NCBI RefSeq assembly: GCF_001189295.1
Contig: NZ_CP012159.1
Location: 9,222,501 to 9,286,500 of the forward strand
Direction of reading: 5' to 3'
Length of the DNA stretch: 64,000 nucleotides
Source of the DNA: Chondromyces crocatus
GTDB taxonomy: Bacteria; Myxococcota_A; Polyangia; Polyangiales; Polyangiaceae
The notes under the pieces were generated by a model. That model was not told the DNA's origin, made no database searches, and saw only the letters and a program-made list of their open reading frames with translations. Below, piece by piece: positions 46,958 to 55,607 of this stretch. How positions within the stretch are numbered: the first letter of the stretch is position 1; each line of letters starts with the position of its first letter. The translations under genes were made by a program, and so were the position numbers.

Positions 46958-47739
46958 CAGTCGCTCCCTTGCGCTGCGGCTCGAACCGTTGCCTTCTCGA
47001 TGAGATCACGCGCTCTTTCGTACAGGGCTCCCATCCTCGCGCCCTCGTCCGCCGCAGGATCCCGGAGGCCCTGGGTGAGGTTCGCGAGCTTCGGATCCAC
47101 GTCGAAGCGGTGGCCGAAGACGAACATGGCGCACACGTACGTGACGATGTTCCGCTCGTCCTGGAGGCCGATGCTGCTCGCCCTGGTGATTCCATCAGCG
47201 ATCAGGGCGTCCAGCTCGGCTTCGCCGTGAGCGGCGTATTTCTCCGGGTAGACCTGCTGTAGGCGCTCGCGGAGCCGCGGGGGAAGCTCTCCCGATCCGT
47301 GAGGGGTGAACAGGGCCTCGGGGGTCTCGGCGAGGAAGCGAGCCGCGGCCCGCATGATGTGCTGGTTCTTTCTGCCGAGGACGCGGTCCAGGTAGACCAT
47401 CGCCCGGTCGTAGAGCGTGTCCACGCGGAGCTTCGGGCTGGAGAAGGTGTCTTCGGTGAGGATCTCGTGCGCCCAGGGGTGGAGCGGGTCCTCGTCGAAA
47501 TGGCTACCCAGGACGAGGACGAACATCAGGCTGATGTACAGACACGCATCCCGCTGGAACTCGATGCCGTACCGGCCAGCGCGCTGGAGGCCGAGGCGGA
47601 TGGCGTCCCGGATCTGAGGCTCGCCGAGCAGCCAGATCGCTCCGCGGAAGAAGGTGTCGACGTGGTGGACCATACGCCCCTCGAAGCGCTCGGCCTCCGT
47701 CGTCCCCAGGGTGTCGATCTGATGCCCCTGTACCCGCAT
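46957..47739 (-). CDS. Conserved hypothetical protein encoded with amidase
   Basis: A 260-residue, probably cytosolic, mainly helical protein (FFRGAIWLLGEPQIRDAIRLGLQRAGRYG, ACLYISLMFVLVLGSHFDEDPLHPWA, NIVTYVCAMFVFGHRFDVDPKL). Two similar halves can be seen: FVLVLGSHFDEDP near residue 75 and CAMFVFGHRFDVDP near residue 210, so it may be an internal duplication. Its stop overlaps the amidase start. I do not recognise the family; a role as loader, adaptor or immunity factor for the amidase is inferred from position only. Confidence 0.65.
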   Translation of the reverse strand: MRVQGHQIDTLGTTEAERFEGRMVHHVDTFFRGAIWLLGEPQIRDAIRLGLQRAGRYGIEFQRDACLYISLMFVLVLGSHFDEDPLHPWAHEILTEDTFSSPKLRVDTLYDRAMVYLDRVLGRKNQHIMRAAARFLAETPEALFTPHGSGELPPRLRERLQQVYPEKYAAHGEAELDALIADGITRASSIGLQDERNIVTYVCAMFVFGHRFDVDPKLANLTQGLRDPAADEGARMGALYERARDLIEKATVRAAAQGSD

Positions 47740-48192
47740 TGCTCCACCGCCATCCGAGATGGGTCAGGCTATCGAGGCATTTTGCCCCTCGTCCCTGTTC
47801 AGCAAGGCCGAGGCGCTCCTGCCAATCACGACGACAGTACCGATTCGAGGCGCGAGCATCACGCCAATTCGATCCGGTCCGTGCGATGCAACGATATCGC
47901 ATCTATCCAGATTGCAGGCGTGCGTCACCGACGCGGCGGGTCATGCATCAATGCGAGAGAGCGTGACCTGACGCACCGATGTCGCGGCTCACGCTTCGCG
48001 TGGAGGATTCGACGGTCCCGTCGCGGCGCCAGGTCGTCGGTGATCGGGATGCGCTCGGCTTCAGAGACGGGATGCGCTCGGGTGGCGCTCGGAGCGCCGG
48101 TCCCCGCCGAGACAGGCAGTATGCGGCGTCGGGCCCGGTGCGCTGCGACGGCTTGGCCGTGAACTCCCGCGCCAGTGTATCCTCCGCCGCCT
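47740..48192. other. Intergenic region upstream of divergent operons
   Basis: About 450 bases between the amidase operon (leftward) and the DUF2169 gene (rightward). It should hold both promoters. No repeat, RNA gene or ORF of recognisable type was found. Confidence 0.45.
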
Positions 48193-50850
48193 ATGGACGT
48201 CGTCTCCCTCAGCCCGCTGCCCGTGGGCTCGGTGGTGTGGCAGCCGCGGAAGGGCGCGTGGATGCTCAGCTTCGTCTGCAAGGCGACGTTCCGTCTGCAG
48301 CCCGGCCGGGCGCAGCTCGCCGACGAGCACGAGGCGCTCTACGAGACCGATCGCCACTGGAGTGATGATCCAGGCTGGAGCCTCTACGCGCCTGCAGATG
48401 TGGCGCCGGTGCGGCCCCGCGCCGACGTGGTGCTGGTGGGGGAGGCCTTCGCGCCGCCGGGGAAGCCGGCGCGCTCGCTCATCGCGCGGGTGCGGGTCGG
48501 GGACATCGACAAGCGGGTCGAGGTGTGCGGCGAGAGGCTGCTGGGGCCCGATGGGTCCCTGGTGGAGGGAGCGCGCTTCACGCGCATGCCGCTGCTCTGG
48601 GAGCGCTCGGCCGGGGGTCCGGAGACGATGAACCCGGTGGGGATACGGCCGTCCGCGAAGGATGCCTATGGCCGTCGGCCGCTGCCCAACCTTTTGCCGC
48701 CGGGCATGGCGCTCATGGGGCTGGACGACACCATCGAGCCGGTGGGGTTCGGCCCCATCGCGATGACCTGGCCAGAGCGTCGCAACAAGCTGGGGCGAGC
48801 AGCGGCGTCGTGGTCCGATCGCGACTGGCCGCGTCAGCCTCTGCCACCCGGGCTGGACGTCGGGTACTTCAACGCGGCGCCGTGGGACCAGCAGACGGAT
48901 CGGCTGCGGGACGACGAGCGCATCGTCCTCGAGCACCTGCACCCGGAACACCAGCACCTGGCGACGCAGCTTCCAGGGCATCACCCGCGGGCCTTCGTCT
49001 CCAGGCCGGGGCGCGCGGCGCAGCCGGTGCAGCTCCAGATCGATCTGCTGTGGATCCGTACCGATCAGGGGATCTGCACGGTGACGTGGCGGGGGCAGGT
49101 GCAGCTGGAGCGCGCAGACGAGGAAGGGCGCGTCGTCGTGGCGCTGGAGGAGCCAGGGCAGTCGCTCTCGTGGGAGGAGATCACCGGGCGCGAACTCGTG
49201 GTCGAGATGACGATGGACGGGGAGGAGGAGCCTGCGCCGATCACGCAGGATCCTCACGAGATGACGCTCCCTCCGCAGGAGGGGACCGCGGTCTTCCAGC
49301 ACCCGGGCTCGACGTCCACGAGCGGGCTGGCGCCTGCGCCACAGATCACGGGGCTGCCGTTCGCGCCGTCGTCGAGCGCGCCTTCGGTGCGTGCCGACGA
49401 TGCGCCGCAGATCACAGCGTTGCCGTTCGCGCCGCCCCCGAGCCCTGCGCCGGGACGCACGGACGATCAAGCCGCGCGGCTCTCGGGGACGCCGTTCGCG
49501 CCTGCACCTCCGCCTGCACCGACGCCTGCATCCACGCCGCCGACGTCGGCAGCGCCCGCAGCGGTCGCGGTGCAGATCCCTCCGATGCCGCCGGCTCCCA
49601 TGAAGCCATCGGCAGCGGCCCTTTCCTCGGCGAGTCGAGGCGCGACGGCGACGACCTCTCAGCCATCGCCGATGGTGGCGCCTCCAGCCGTGGTGCCTCC
49701 TCCGGCCGTTGTTCCCACGCCGCCTGCGGTCCCTTCTCCTGCTGCCGTCGTCACCCCGCCGGGCGTCGTGCCCGCGGCAGCGGCAGCCGCCGCCTTCAGC
49801 GCGTCGCCCGGCTCGACACCGCCTGCACCGCTGGTGCCGCCACGCCCACGGGCTCAGGCGCCCCGCACCATCGGAGAGACGGCGGTGGGTGGGCCTCTCC
49901 CCCAGCATGGAGATGACGGGCACAACGGGTCGTCGGGTGCACTGTCGGCCTCCAACGCAGCCGCCGCGGCGAGCGCGACGTGGTCGCTGCCGCGCGACGC
50001 GAGAGCGCCGGGCCTTCAAGCCATCGGCGGCCCAGCGCCCGTGGCTCAGGAGGCGCGCGAGGTGCTCCAGCTGCTCTGGTTCGACGCCGAGAGCGCGCCT
50101 CGGTTCCGGCGGCAGCCTTCCTGGCAGCGGCTCCTCGCGGAGCTGGAGAAGCGGCCGATCGACAAGGAACACGAGGATCCTGCGCTCGCGCGTGAGCCGA
50201 TGGAGATCGAAGACCGGCGCGAGGTCTTCGAGATCCTGGTGCGCGCGACCGCCGCGGATGCGGAGGGGATGGAAGATGCGCTCGCCGGCGCGGTGCGCAG
50301 CGATGGGAAGCTGATCCCGCCGCTGCGCACGCTCGCAGGCGATCTGGTGTTTCCATTCGACGAGCTCGATGCGCTGAAGGCGACGGTCGCCGCCGTGTCG
50401 CCGTTCATCGGCAACGACGAGACCCTCCGCGCTGCGGTCACGACGGCGCAGGATTTTCTGAAGGTCCCCGAGCTGCGCAGCGCCCCGGCGGTCGCCGAGG
50501 GGCTCATGGGTCGCGTCGCCGAGGCGTGGGCTCAAGGGAAGCGGCCGACGCCGAACGGGTATCTGGAGACGACGGTCGAGCGCGCATTGCTGGAGGGGCG
50601 CTGCTATCAGCGCCGCAAGTTGCTGGGTGGGACGCACCTGCGCGCGCTTGCGCAGACCGCGGGGTCTCAGCCGCTTCTGCCGACCTACTTGCCGGATCAG
50701 CTCGCGGACCAGCTCCCGCTGTACCAGCGGTTCCGCGCACGAGCGATCGTCGAGGTCCACCCGCAGGTGGATCAGTACGAGGTGCAGCCGCTTTGCCTGC
50801 GCGTGCTGGCTTTGGCGCGGGCCGCGAAGCCTCTCCGCCGAGGAGGCTGA
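48193..50850 (+). CDS. DUF2169 T6SS-associated protein with long Pro/Ala-rich linker
   Basis: An 885-residue protein. The ATG at 48193 gives the typical start MDVVSLSPLPVGSVVWQP; a GTG at 48175 is less likely. Residues about 1-340 are the DUF2169 domain (AWMLSFVCKATFRL, WSDDPGWSLYAPADVAPVRPRADVVLVG, YFNAAPWDQQTDRL, LEHLHPEHQHL). DUF2169 proteins act with PAAR or VgrG-linked effectors of T6SS as adaptors. A linker of about 280 residues is rich in Pro and Ala, with three copies of a LPFAP/TPFAP motif. The C-terminal 270 residues (ARPEVLQLLWFDAE-like start, then YLETTVERALLEGRCYQRRKLLGG) are an uncharacterised conserved domain. Confidence 0.85.
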   Translation: MDVVSLSPLPVGSVVWQPRKGAWMLSFVCKATFRLQPGRAQLADEHEALYETDRHWSDDPGWSLYAPADVAPVRPRADVVLVGEAFAPPGKPARSLIARVRVGDIDKRVEVCGERLLGPDGSLVEGARFTRMPLLWERSAGGPETMNPVGIRPSAKDAYGRRPLPNLLPPGMALMGLDDTIEPVGFGPIAMTWPERRNKLGRAAASWSDRDWPRQPLPPGLDVGYFNAAPWDQQTDRLRDDERIVLEHLHPEHQHLATQLPGHHPRAFVSRPGRAAQPVQLQIDLLWIRTDQGICTVTWRGQVQLERADEEGRVVVALEEPGQSLSWEEITGRELVVEMTMDGEEEPAPITQDPHEMTLPPQEGTAVFQHPGSTSTSGLAPAPQITGLPFAPSSSAPSVRADDAPQITALPFAPPPSPAPGRTDDQAARLSGTPFAPAPPPAPTPASTPPTSAAPAAVAVQIPPMPPAPMKPSAAALSSASRGATATTSQPSPMVAPPAVVPPPAVVPTPPAVPSPAAVVTPPGVVPAAAAAAAFSASPGSTPPAPLVPPRPRAQAPRTIGETAVGGPLPQHGDDGHNGSSGALSASNAAAAASATWSLPRDARAPGLQAIGGPAPVAQEAREVLQLLWFDAESAPRFRRQPSWQRLLAELEKRPIDKEHEDPALAREPMEIEDRREVFEILVRATAADAEGMEDALAGAVRSDGKLIPPLRTLAGDLVFPFDELDALKATVAAVSPFIGNDETLRAAVTTAQDFLKVPELRSAPAVAEGLMGRVAEAWAQGKRPTPNGYLETTVERALLEGRCYQRRKLLGGTHLRALAQTAGSQPLLPTYLPDQLADQLPLYQRFRARAIVEVHPQVDQYEVQPLCLRVLALARAAKPLRRGG

Positions 50851-50961
50851 AGGCATCGACCCGGGAGCCGAAGGCTCAGGGGGCGGTGGTGGAGGGTCGG
50901 GCGTGGCGAGTGGCGAAAGGTCCGCGCGGTGGAAGCTCCGCGCGTGGCGGGAGTTCGTGCT

Positions 50962-51627
50962 TCAGCGCTCCCAGGGCCGCTTCACGGGAAACGTCACGCC
51001 ACGCGCCTCCAGGGCTGCCTTCGCGTCACCGCGGGCTGCCGCGAGCGGTGAGGTCGGGTCCACCAGGGACTCCTGCACGTAGAGGGCGGGTGTACCGCCG
51101 GTGTCGTCGGTCGCCGTGGGATCGGCGCCGCGCTCCAGGAGGTAGCGGACGCGATCGAACTGGTTGTCCATCGCGGCTCGGGTGAGCGCGGTGTGGCCGC
51201 CTCGACCGACGGTGTTGGCGTCGGCGCCGGCATCGAGCAGCGCCTCCACGTGGTTCCAGGCGTCGTCGTCCATCGCCACGAACAGCACGGGATCGTCGAG
51301 GTGCGTCCTGGCGTTGGGATCGGCGCCATGGGCCAGCAAGCTCCGCACGAACGCAGGGTCCTCGAAGCGCACCGCCCACTGGAGCGGCGGGTGGCCTTCG
51401 TCGTCGGAGATGTCGGGGTTGGCGCCGGCAGAGAGCAGCGTCTCGAGCGCGAGCGCATCTCGCTGGAGTGTGGCCCAGAGGGTGGGCGTGATGCCCATCT
51501 TGCCCTGGGTGTCGATGTCGACGCCGGTCTCCTGGAGCGCCTTCACCTGGGCGGTGTCGCCGCGGCTCGCGGCTTCGTAGAGCGCGACCACACCGGGGTC
51601 CTGGAAGATTTCGCGGGTGTCTGCCAT
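50962..51627 (-). CDS. Ankyrin-repeat protein, candidate immunity protein
   Basis: A 221-residue protein composed of about five ankyrin repeats (GVVALYEAASRGDTAQVKALQETG, GHPPLQWAVRFEDPAFVRSLLAHGADPN, NHVEALLDAGADANTVGRGGHTALTRAAMDNQFDRVRYLLERGADP). It starts seven bases after the VgrG-lipase stop and is the last gene of the eight-gene operon. Ankyrin proteins are often found right after T6SS effector genes and some neutralise the effector, so immunity or effector handling is the likely role. It has no signal peptide, so it would act in the cytoplasm. Confidence 0.8.
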   Translation of the reverse strand: MADTREIFQDPGVVALYEAASRGDTAQVKALQETGVDIDTQGKMGITPTLWATLQRDALALETLLSAGANPDISDDEGHPPLQWAVRFEDPAFVRSLLAHGADPNARTHLDDPVLFVAMDDDAWNHVEALLDAGADANTVGRGGHTALTRAAMDNQFDRVRYLLERGADPTATDDTGGTPALYVQESLVDPTSPLAAARGDAKAALEARGVTFPVKRPWER

Positions 51628-51634
51628 GGCGCCT

Positions 51635-54600
51635 CTACGGAGTTCCTGTCTGCATGGTCTCGATGTCTTCGGTCTTCTGAGACTCGATGCCGTTGATCAC
51701 GTAGTCCATCCCGTGGCGCTCGACCGAGAGCTTCGCCATGGAGACGACGCCGCCGCCGATGCCACCGATGGCGCCGCCGATCAGCGCTCCCTTGGCGCCG
51801 CCGATGGCGCCGCCGATCGCGGCGCCCGCGCCAGCCCCCTTCATGGCTCCCTGCCCCGTGGTGCCGCCCATGCCGGGCCCGATCGCGGGGAGGTCGTGCC
51901 ATTTGCCCATCGCCTGGCGCATCACGGGGACGGTCTGCACCGAGGTGAGGACCTCTCCGGCGACGCCGTAGGTCTCGATGAGATCCGCGCCGCGCGAGAA
52001 GTCGGCGCCGACGCGGCGGGCCGTCCTGGGGTGGAGGCCTGCCGAGTTGAAGGTCGTGCCCTGAGCACCCGAGGTGACCACGGCCATCGATGCGAGGCCA
52101 CCGCCCAGGGAGTGGCCGGTGATCTCGAAGCCGTCGGGCCCGTACGTGTTGCGCATCGCCTGGCCGATGTGGTGCGCGTGGTTGTACTGGTCCGTCTCCA
52201 TCCCGAGGCCCTGTGGGATGTTGGTCTTCCAGTCCTTGGCCTCGTTGGTGCCGCGGAAGGCGACCACCTTCTGGCCGTCGTCGGACTCGTACATGGCGGC
52301 GTAGAAGCCGGAGTCCTTGTCCTCCCACACCTGGTCGCGCAGGCCGGGGGGCATCTCCTCGGGCGGGATGCGGCGCCACCCCTCCGGGGCGCCTTCGTCG
52401 TCGTAGACGCTCTGGGAGAGGCGGGCCATCTCGACGGAGTGGTTGTTGCGCTCCAGCCGGTCGGCGGCCGCGAGCAGGCGCTGGCGCTCGGGGGAGTTCG
52501 GCGGGAGCTCTTCGGCGCGGGCTCTGGCGTCGGCGATGAGTTGCTTGCGGGCGGCGAGGCGCTCGGCCTTGGGGGTGTCGGGCTTGGCCCCTTCCTGGAC
52601 CATGGCGCGGCTCGGTCCAGCGGCCTTGGTGGCGCCGGCCTGCACTTCGGCCTTGGGCGCCTGGAGGGCCAGGGCGGGCAGCTCGGGGCGGCTGCCACGG
52701 CCACGTCCAGGCGAGCCGCCGACGTTGATCTTGACGACCGTGCCTTTGATGGTGATGCCGCTGGCGTCCATGCGGAGGAAGCCGCCCGGCCCTTTGAGGG
52801 TCACGTCGTCGGCGCCTTCGCCGACCAGTGTTTCGCCAGCGACGACGTGGAGCTGCTCGTTCGCCTTGGAGGCGTAGCGTCCCTCGATCTTCTGGTGCCG
52901 CTCTTGCGCCACGGTGAGCGAGCGGTTCCCGTCGATGGTGTGGCGGCGGCTGCCTTTCACGATGAGGTGGTCGTCCCCTTCGACGCGCTCGCGGCGGTGG
53001 CGCTGGGTGATGGTGTCGAGGTCCTTGCCGACCCAGCGCTTGCGGTGGCCTTCGGTCTCGTCGGCCTCGTCGTTGTTGACCTGTTTCTGTCGGTCGTGGA
53101 CCACCGTGATCTGCTCGTCGTTCCGGACGAGGCGCAGGCGATCCTTCTGCGCCTGCTGCCACACCAGCTCGCTGCCGGCGAGGTCCTCGAACATGATCTC
53201 GTTGAAGCCTCCGCCTCCGAGCGAGGAGTCGCTCTTCCACGTGCTCCGCGTCTTGTGGTCGGGCAGCTTGTAAGGGACCTGCTGGACGGCGTTGTACACG
53301 TGGCCCGCGAGCATCGGCTGATCGGGATCTCCCTGGAGGAAGCTGATCAGGATCTCCTGTCCGACGCGCGGCAGCGCCATCCAGCCAAAGCCGGAGCCCG
53401 CCCAGCCATGGCTGGCGCGGATCCAGCACGAGCTGCGCTGGTCGCGCTTTCCTTCGCGATCCCAGTGGAACTGGACACGCACGCGTCCAAACTCGTCGGT
53501 GTGGATCTCCTGCCCGCGCGGTCCGACGACCGTGGCGCTCTGCACGCCCTGGATGAGCGGCTTCGCGGTCCGACGAGGGGGGCGATAAGGGGCGTCGGCG
53601 AAGGTCGTGTGCGCCGTGAGCACCCACTCTGCCTCAGGGGCGCCCTCCAGGCTGGTCTCGAGCACGAGCAGCCGGCGGCTGGAGCTGAGTTCGGGGTGCG
53701 GGTGGTCCTCGATGGAGAGCACCGCGCCGGGCGCGAGGTCGAGGACGTTCGACTCGAAGGCGACATAGCGCATGCCTGCCCGCTCGCCCTCGAGAGCGCG
53801 CCCAGCGAGGCCTTCGCCGTGCTTTTCGTCGTGACGCGCAGGGCCCTGGTCGTCGGCCACCGGGGTGTTCCCACCCCGCCCCGTCTCCGCGAGGAACCCG
53901 CCAGGTCGGTAGTGAACCTGCTCGTAGCGCCGCTCCATTTCGTCGACGGGAGGCGCATTGCCAAAGAGCGCATACGCGGGGTTCCTGAAGTCGACGTCGC
54001 GGAGCATCGTGGCGCCGGGCCGCACCTCACGACCGAAGCGGACCTGGGTCACACGCTCTTGCTCCGTGGTCTGCTCGGGATCCTCGATGTAGACGGGCGT
54101 TCCGGCGCGGGCTTCGTTCGCCTCCAGGCGGTCGCTGAAGGTCAGGGTGGGGCCGCCCTCCCCTTCGGGGAAAGTGAATGCGATGCCTGCCTCTTCGAGG
54201 AGGCGGGACAGAAATTCGTAATCGCTCTCGGCGTACTGGACCTTGAACTCGAGCTTCGGATACTGGCCGCGATCGATCTGCCAGGTCGGCGTGATCTGCC
54301 ACTCGGCGAGGAGGGCATCGATGATGTCGGGAATCGAGAGGTGCTGGTAGATGCGATTGCCGCGCCGCTGCTGGAGCTGCCAGAGGGGCGGTACGATCCG
54401 GAACATGTACGTAGACAGGCCCTTCTGGCCGATCTCCGGCGAGAGGCCGTGCGCCTGCTCGGCATAGCTGATGATGCCCGTGATCGTCCGGGCACCACCG
54501 CCACGGACCTGGGCATAGCCGGCCACCATGCGAAAGGTGGCGGTCTGGCCGATGAGGTTTCCCAGGGGGAGGCTGGCATCGGCGTGGCGGGCCCAGATGG

Positions 54601-54694
54601 AGACGGTGAATGGGCTGGAGACGGCCTCCCGCACGGCGAAGCGCGTGACGTGGAATGCCTCCCCAGAGGCAATGGTCAGCTCGAGGATGGCCAT
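51635..54694 (-). CDS. VgrG spike with C-terminal lipase effector domain
   Basis: A 1019-residue evolved VgrG. The start at 54694 (MAILELTIASGEAFHVTRFAV) matches the other VgrG here. Residues about 1-600 are the gp27/gp5-like spike with SDYEFLSRLLEEAGIAFTF, GREVRPGATMLRDVDF, VQFHWDREGKRDQRSSCWIRASHGWAG, LPRVGQEILISFLQGDPDQP and a gp5 beta-helix tail. After a linker, residues about 790-960 form a class 3 lipase-like alpha/beta hydrolase (VVAFRGTNEAKDWKTNIP, ITGHSLGGGLAS with nucleophile Ser in GHSLG). A Gly-rich glycine-zipper segment (residues about 950-990) follows, suggesting membrane insertion. It is preceded by the Tli4-like gene and followed by an ankyrin gene. Confidence 0.9.
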   Translation of the reverse strand: MAILELTIASGEAFHVTRFAVREAVSSPFTVSIWARHADASLPLGNLIGQTATFRMVAGYAQVRGGGARTITGIISYAEQAHGLSPEIGQKGLSTYMFRIVPPLWQLQQRRGNRIYQHLSIPDIIDALLAEWQITPTWQIDRGQYPKLEFKVQYAESDYEFLSRLLEEAGIAFTFPEGEGGPTLTFSDRLEANEARAGTPVYIEDPEQTTEQERVTQVRFGREVRPGATMLRDVDFRNPAYALFGNAPPVDEMERRYEQVHYRPGGFLAETGRGGNTPVADDQGPARHDEKHGEGLAGRALEGERAGMRYVAFESNVLDLAPGAVLSIEDHPHPELSSSRRLLVLETSLEGAPEAEWVLTAHTTFADAPYRPPRRTAKPLIQGVQSATVVGPRGQEIHTDEFGRVRVQFHWDREGKRDQRSSCWIRASHGWAGSGFGWMALPRVGQEILISFLQGDPDQPMLAGHVYNAVQQVPYKLPDHKTRSTWKSDSSLGGGGFNEIMFEDLAGSELVWQQAQKDRLRLVRNDEQITVVHDRQKQVNNDEADETEGHRKRWVGKDLDTITQRHRRERVEGDDHLIVKGSRRHTIDGNRSLTVAQERHQKIEGRYASKANEQLHVVAGETLVGEGADDVTLKGPGGFLRMDASGITIKGTVVKINVGGSPGRGRGSRPELPALALQAPKAEVQAGATKAAGPSRAMVQEGAKPDTPKAERLAARKQLIADARARAEELPPNSPERQRLLAAADRLERNNHSVEMARLSQSVYDDEGAPEGWRRIPPEEMPPGLRDQVWEDKDSGFYAAMYESDDGQKVVAFRGTNEAKDWKTNIPQGLGMETDQYNHAHHIGQAMRNTYGPDGFEITGHSLGGGLASMAVVTSGAQGTTFNSAGLHPRTARRVGADFSRGADLIETYGVAGEVLTSVQTVPVMRQAMGKWHDLPAIGPGMGGTTGQGAMKGAGAGAAIGGAIGGAKGALIGGAIGGIGGGVVSMAKLSVERHGMDYVINGIESQKTEDIETMQTGTP

Positions 54695-54728
54695 GAGCAG
54701 GGGCTCCCGATGAAGTGGAGGTCGTGAC

Positions 54729-55589
54729 TCACACTTCCCTCCGTCGCCTGAAGGAGGTGAGAAGTGTGTCCCAGAGGGGGAGAGCGGCATCGAGCGCCGC
54801 GTCCTCGCCGAGTTCCATGCGAATCGAGACGTGCGGGTAGCCGCTCGAACGCGGCTGGCCGATGTACTCCCATTGCAACAGCCCGCCGCCCGCAGGGTGC
54901 TTCAGGATCAGCTCCTCGCCGGGCAGATCGGCCAGCATGCGGGGGCCCGAACGGATCGGGAATGCGATGACGCCCACGGAGGCGAAGCGAGGGATGGCGA
55001 GCGCCTGCTTCTCCAGGAGAGGGCGGGGCAGCGCGTCGGCATTCGAGTGCGATTCGAGCGACAGGGTGGACCCCTGGCCCAGCTCGAAGAAGGCGTCGGC
55101 CGACTCTTGCCAGTGCATGGCCATGGCGACGACGGCGCGGTCGATGGCAAAGCCGGGGACCTGAGGATCGGGCTCGGAGCTGGGCACGATGGCGGCGGCG
55201 ATGCGGGCGGCAGCGTCCTCCAGTGCCCCCGCGCGGCTCACGGTGTTCCCGCCGCGGATGGTGAATGCGGTGCCGCCGGTGACGAGCACGGCCTCCATGG
55301 CGATCGACTCGGGGGTGTCCGGATCGTCGAAATGAATGATCGAGACGAGATCGCCACGGAGCATGCGCGCGCTGTGCACCACGGAGGGCTGGCCCCGCGG
55401 CGGGGGAAGCACGCGTTTTTCATCGATCAGGCGCTGGTGAATCGCGGCGAGATCCTCCCCTGGGGCGAGAGGTCTGGCTGCGACCGGGAGCTGGACGAGG
55501 GCCTGCTGTCGGCCACGCAGGGAGGCACTCGGGGGGAGTTCCACCGCGAAGCGGCCCAGGGCGAAGGGCTTCCAGGGATCGACGATCAT
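54729..55589 (-). CDS. Tli4-like T6SS immunity protein
   Basis: A 286-residue protein with FALGRFAVELPPSASLRGRQQ at the start and PGFAIDRAVVAMAMHWQESADAFFEL in the second half, the two-lobe pattern of Tli4-type immunity proteins that neutralise T6SS lipases. It lies 18 bases behind the lipase gene, exactly where an immunity gene is expected. It has no clear signal peptide, whereas Tle4-type lipases act in the periplasm, so export or another mode of action is unresolved. The family match is by pattern and moderately sure. Confidence 0.65.
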   Translation of the reverse strand: MIVDPWKPFALGRFAVELPPSASLRGRQQALVQLPVAARPLAPGEDLAAIHQRLIDEKRVLPPPRGQPSVVHSARMLRGDLVSIIHFDDPDTPESIAMEAVLVTGGTAFTIRGGNTVSRAGALEDAAARIAAAIVPSSEPDPQVPGFAIDRAVVAMAMHWQESADAFFELGQGSTLSLESHSNADALPRPLLEKQALAIPRFASVGVIAFPIRSGPRMLADLPGEELILKHPAGGGLLQWEYIGQPRSSGYPHVSIRMELGEDAALDAALPLWDTLLTSFRRRREV

Positions 55590-55607
55590 CGTGCGCCCCT
55601 CAGCCCC

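Noticed and set aside
42971-47739. Prophage remnant
   Set aside because: A gp13-like protein and an amidase alone do not make a phage; no capsid, terminase, integrase or attachment sites were seen, and T6SS context fits better.
48061-50856. 931-residue antisense frame opposite the DUF2169 gene
   Set aside because: Arg/Pro-rich shadow frame without domain signatures.
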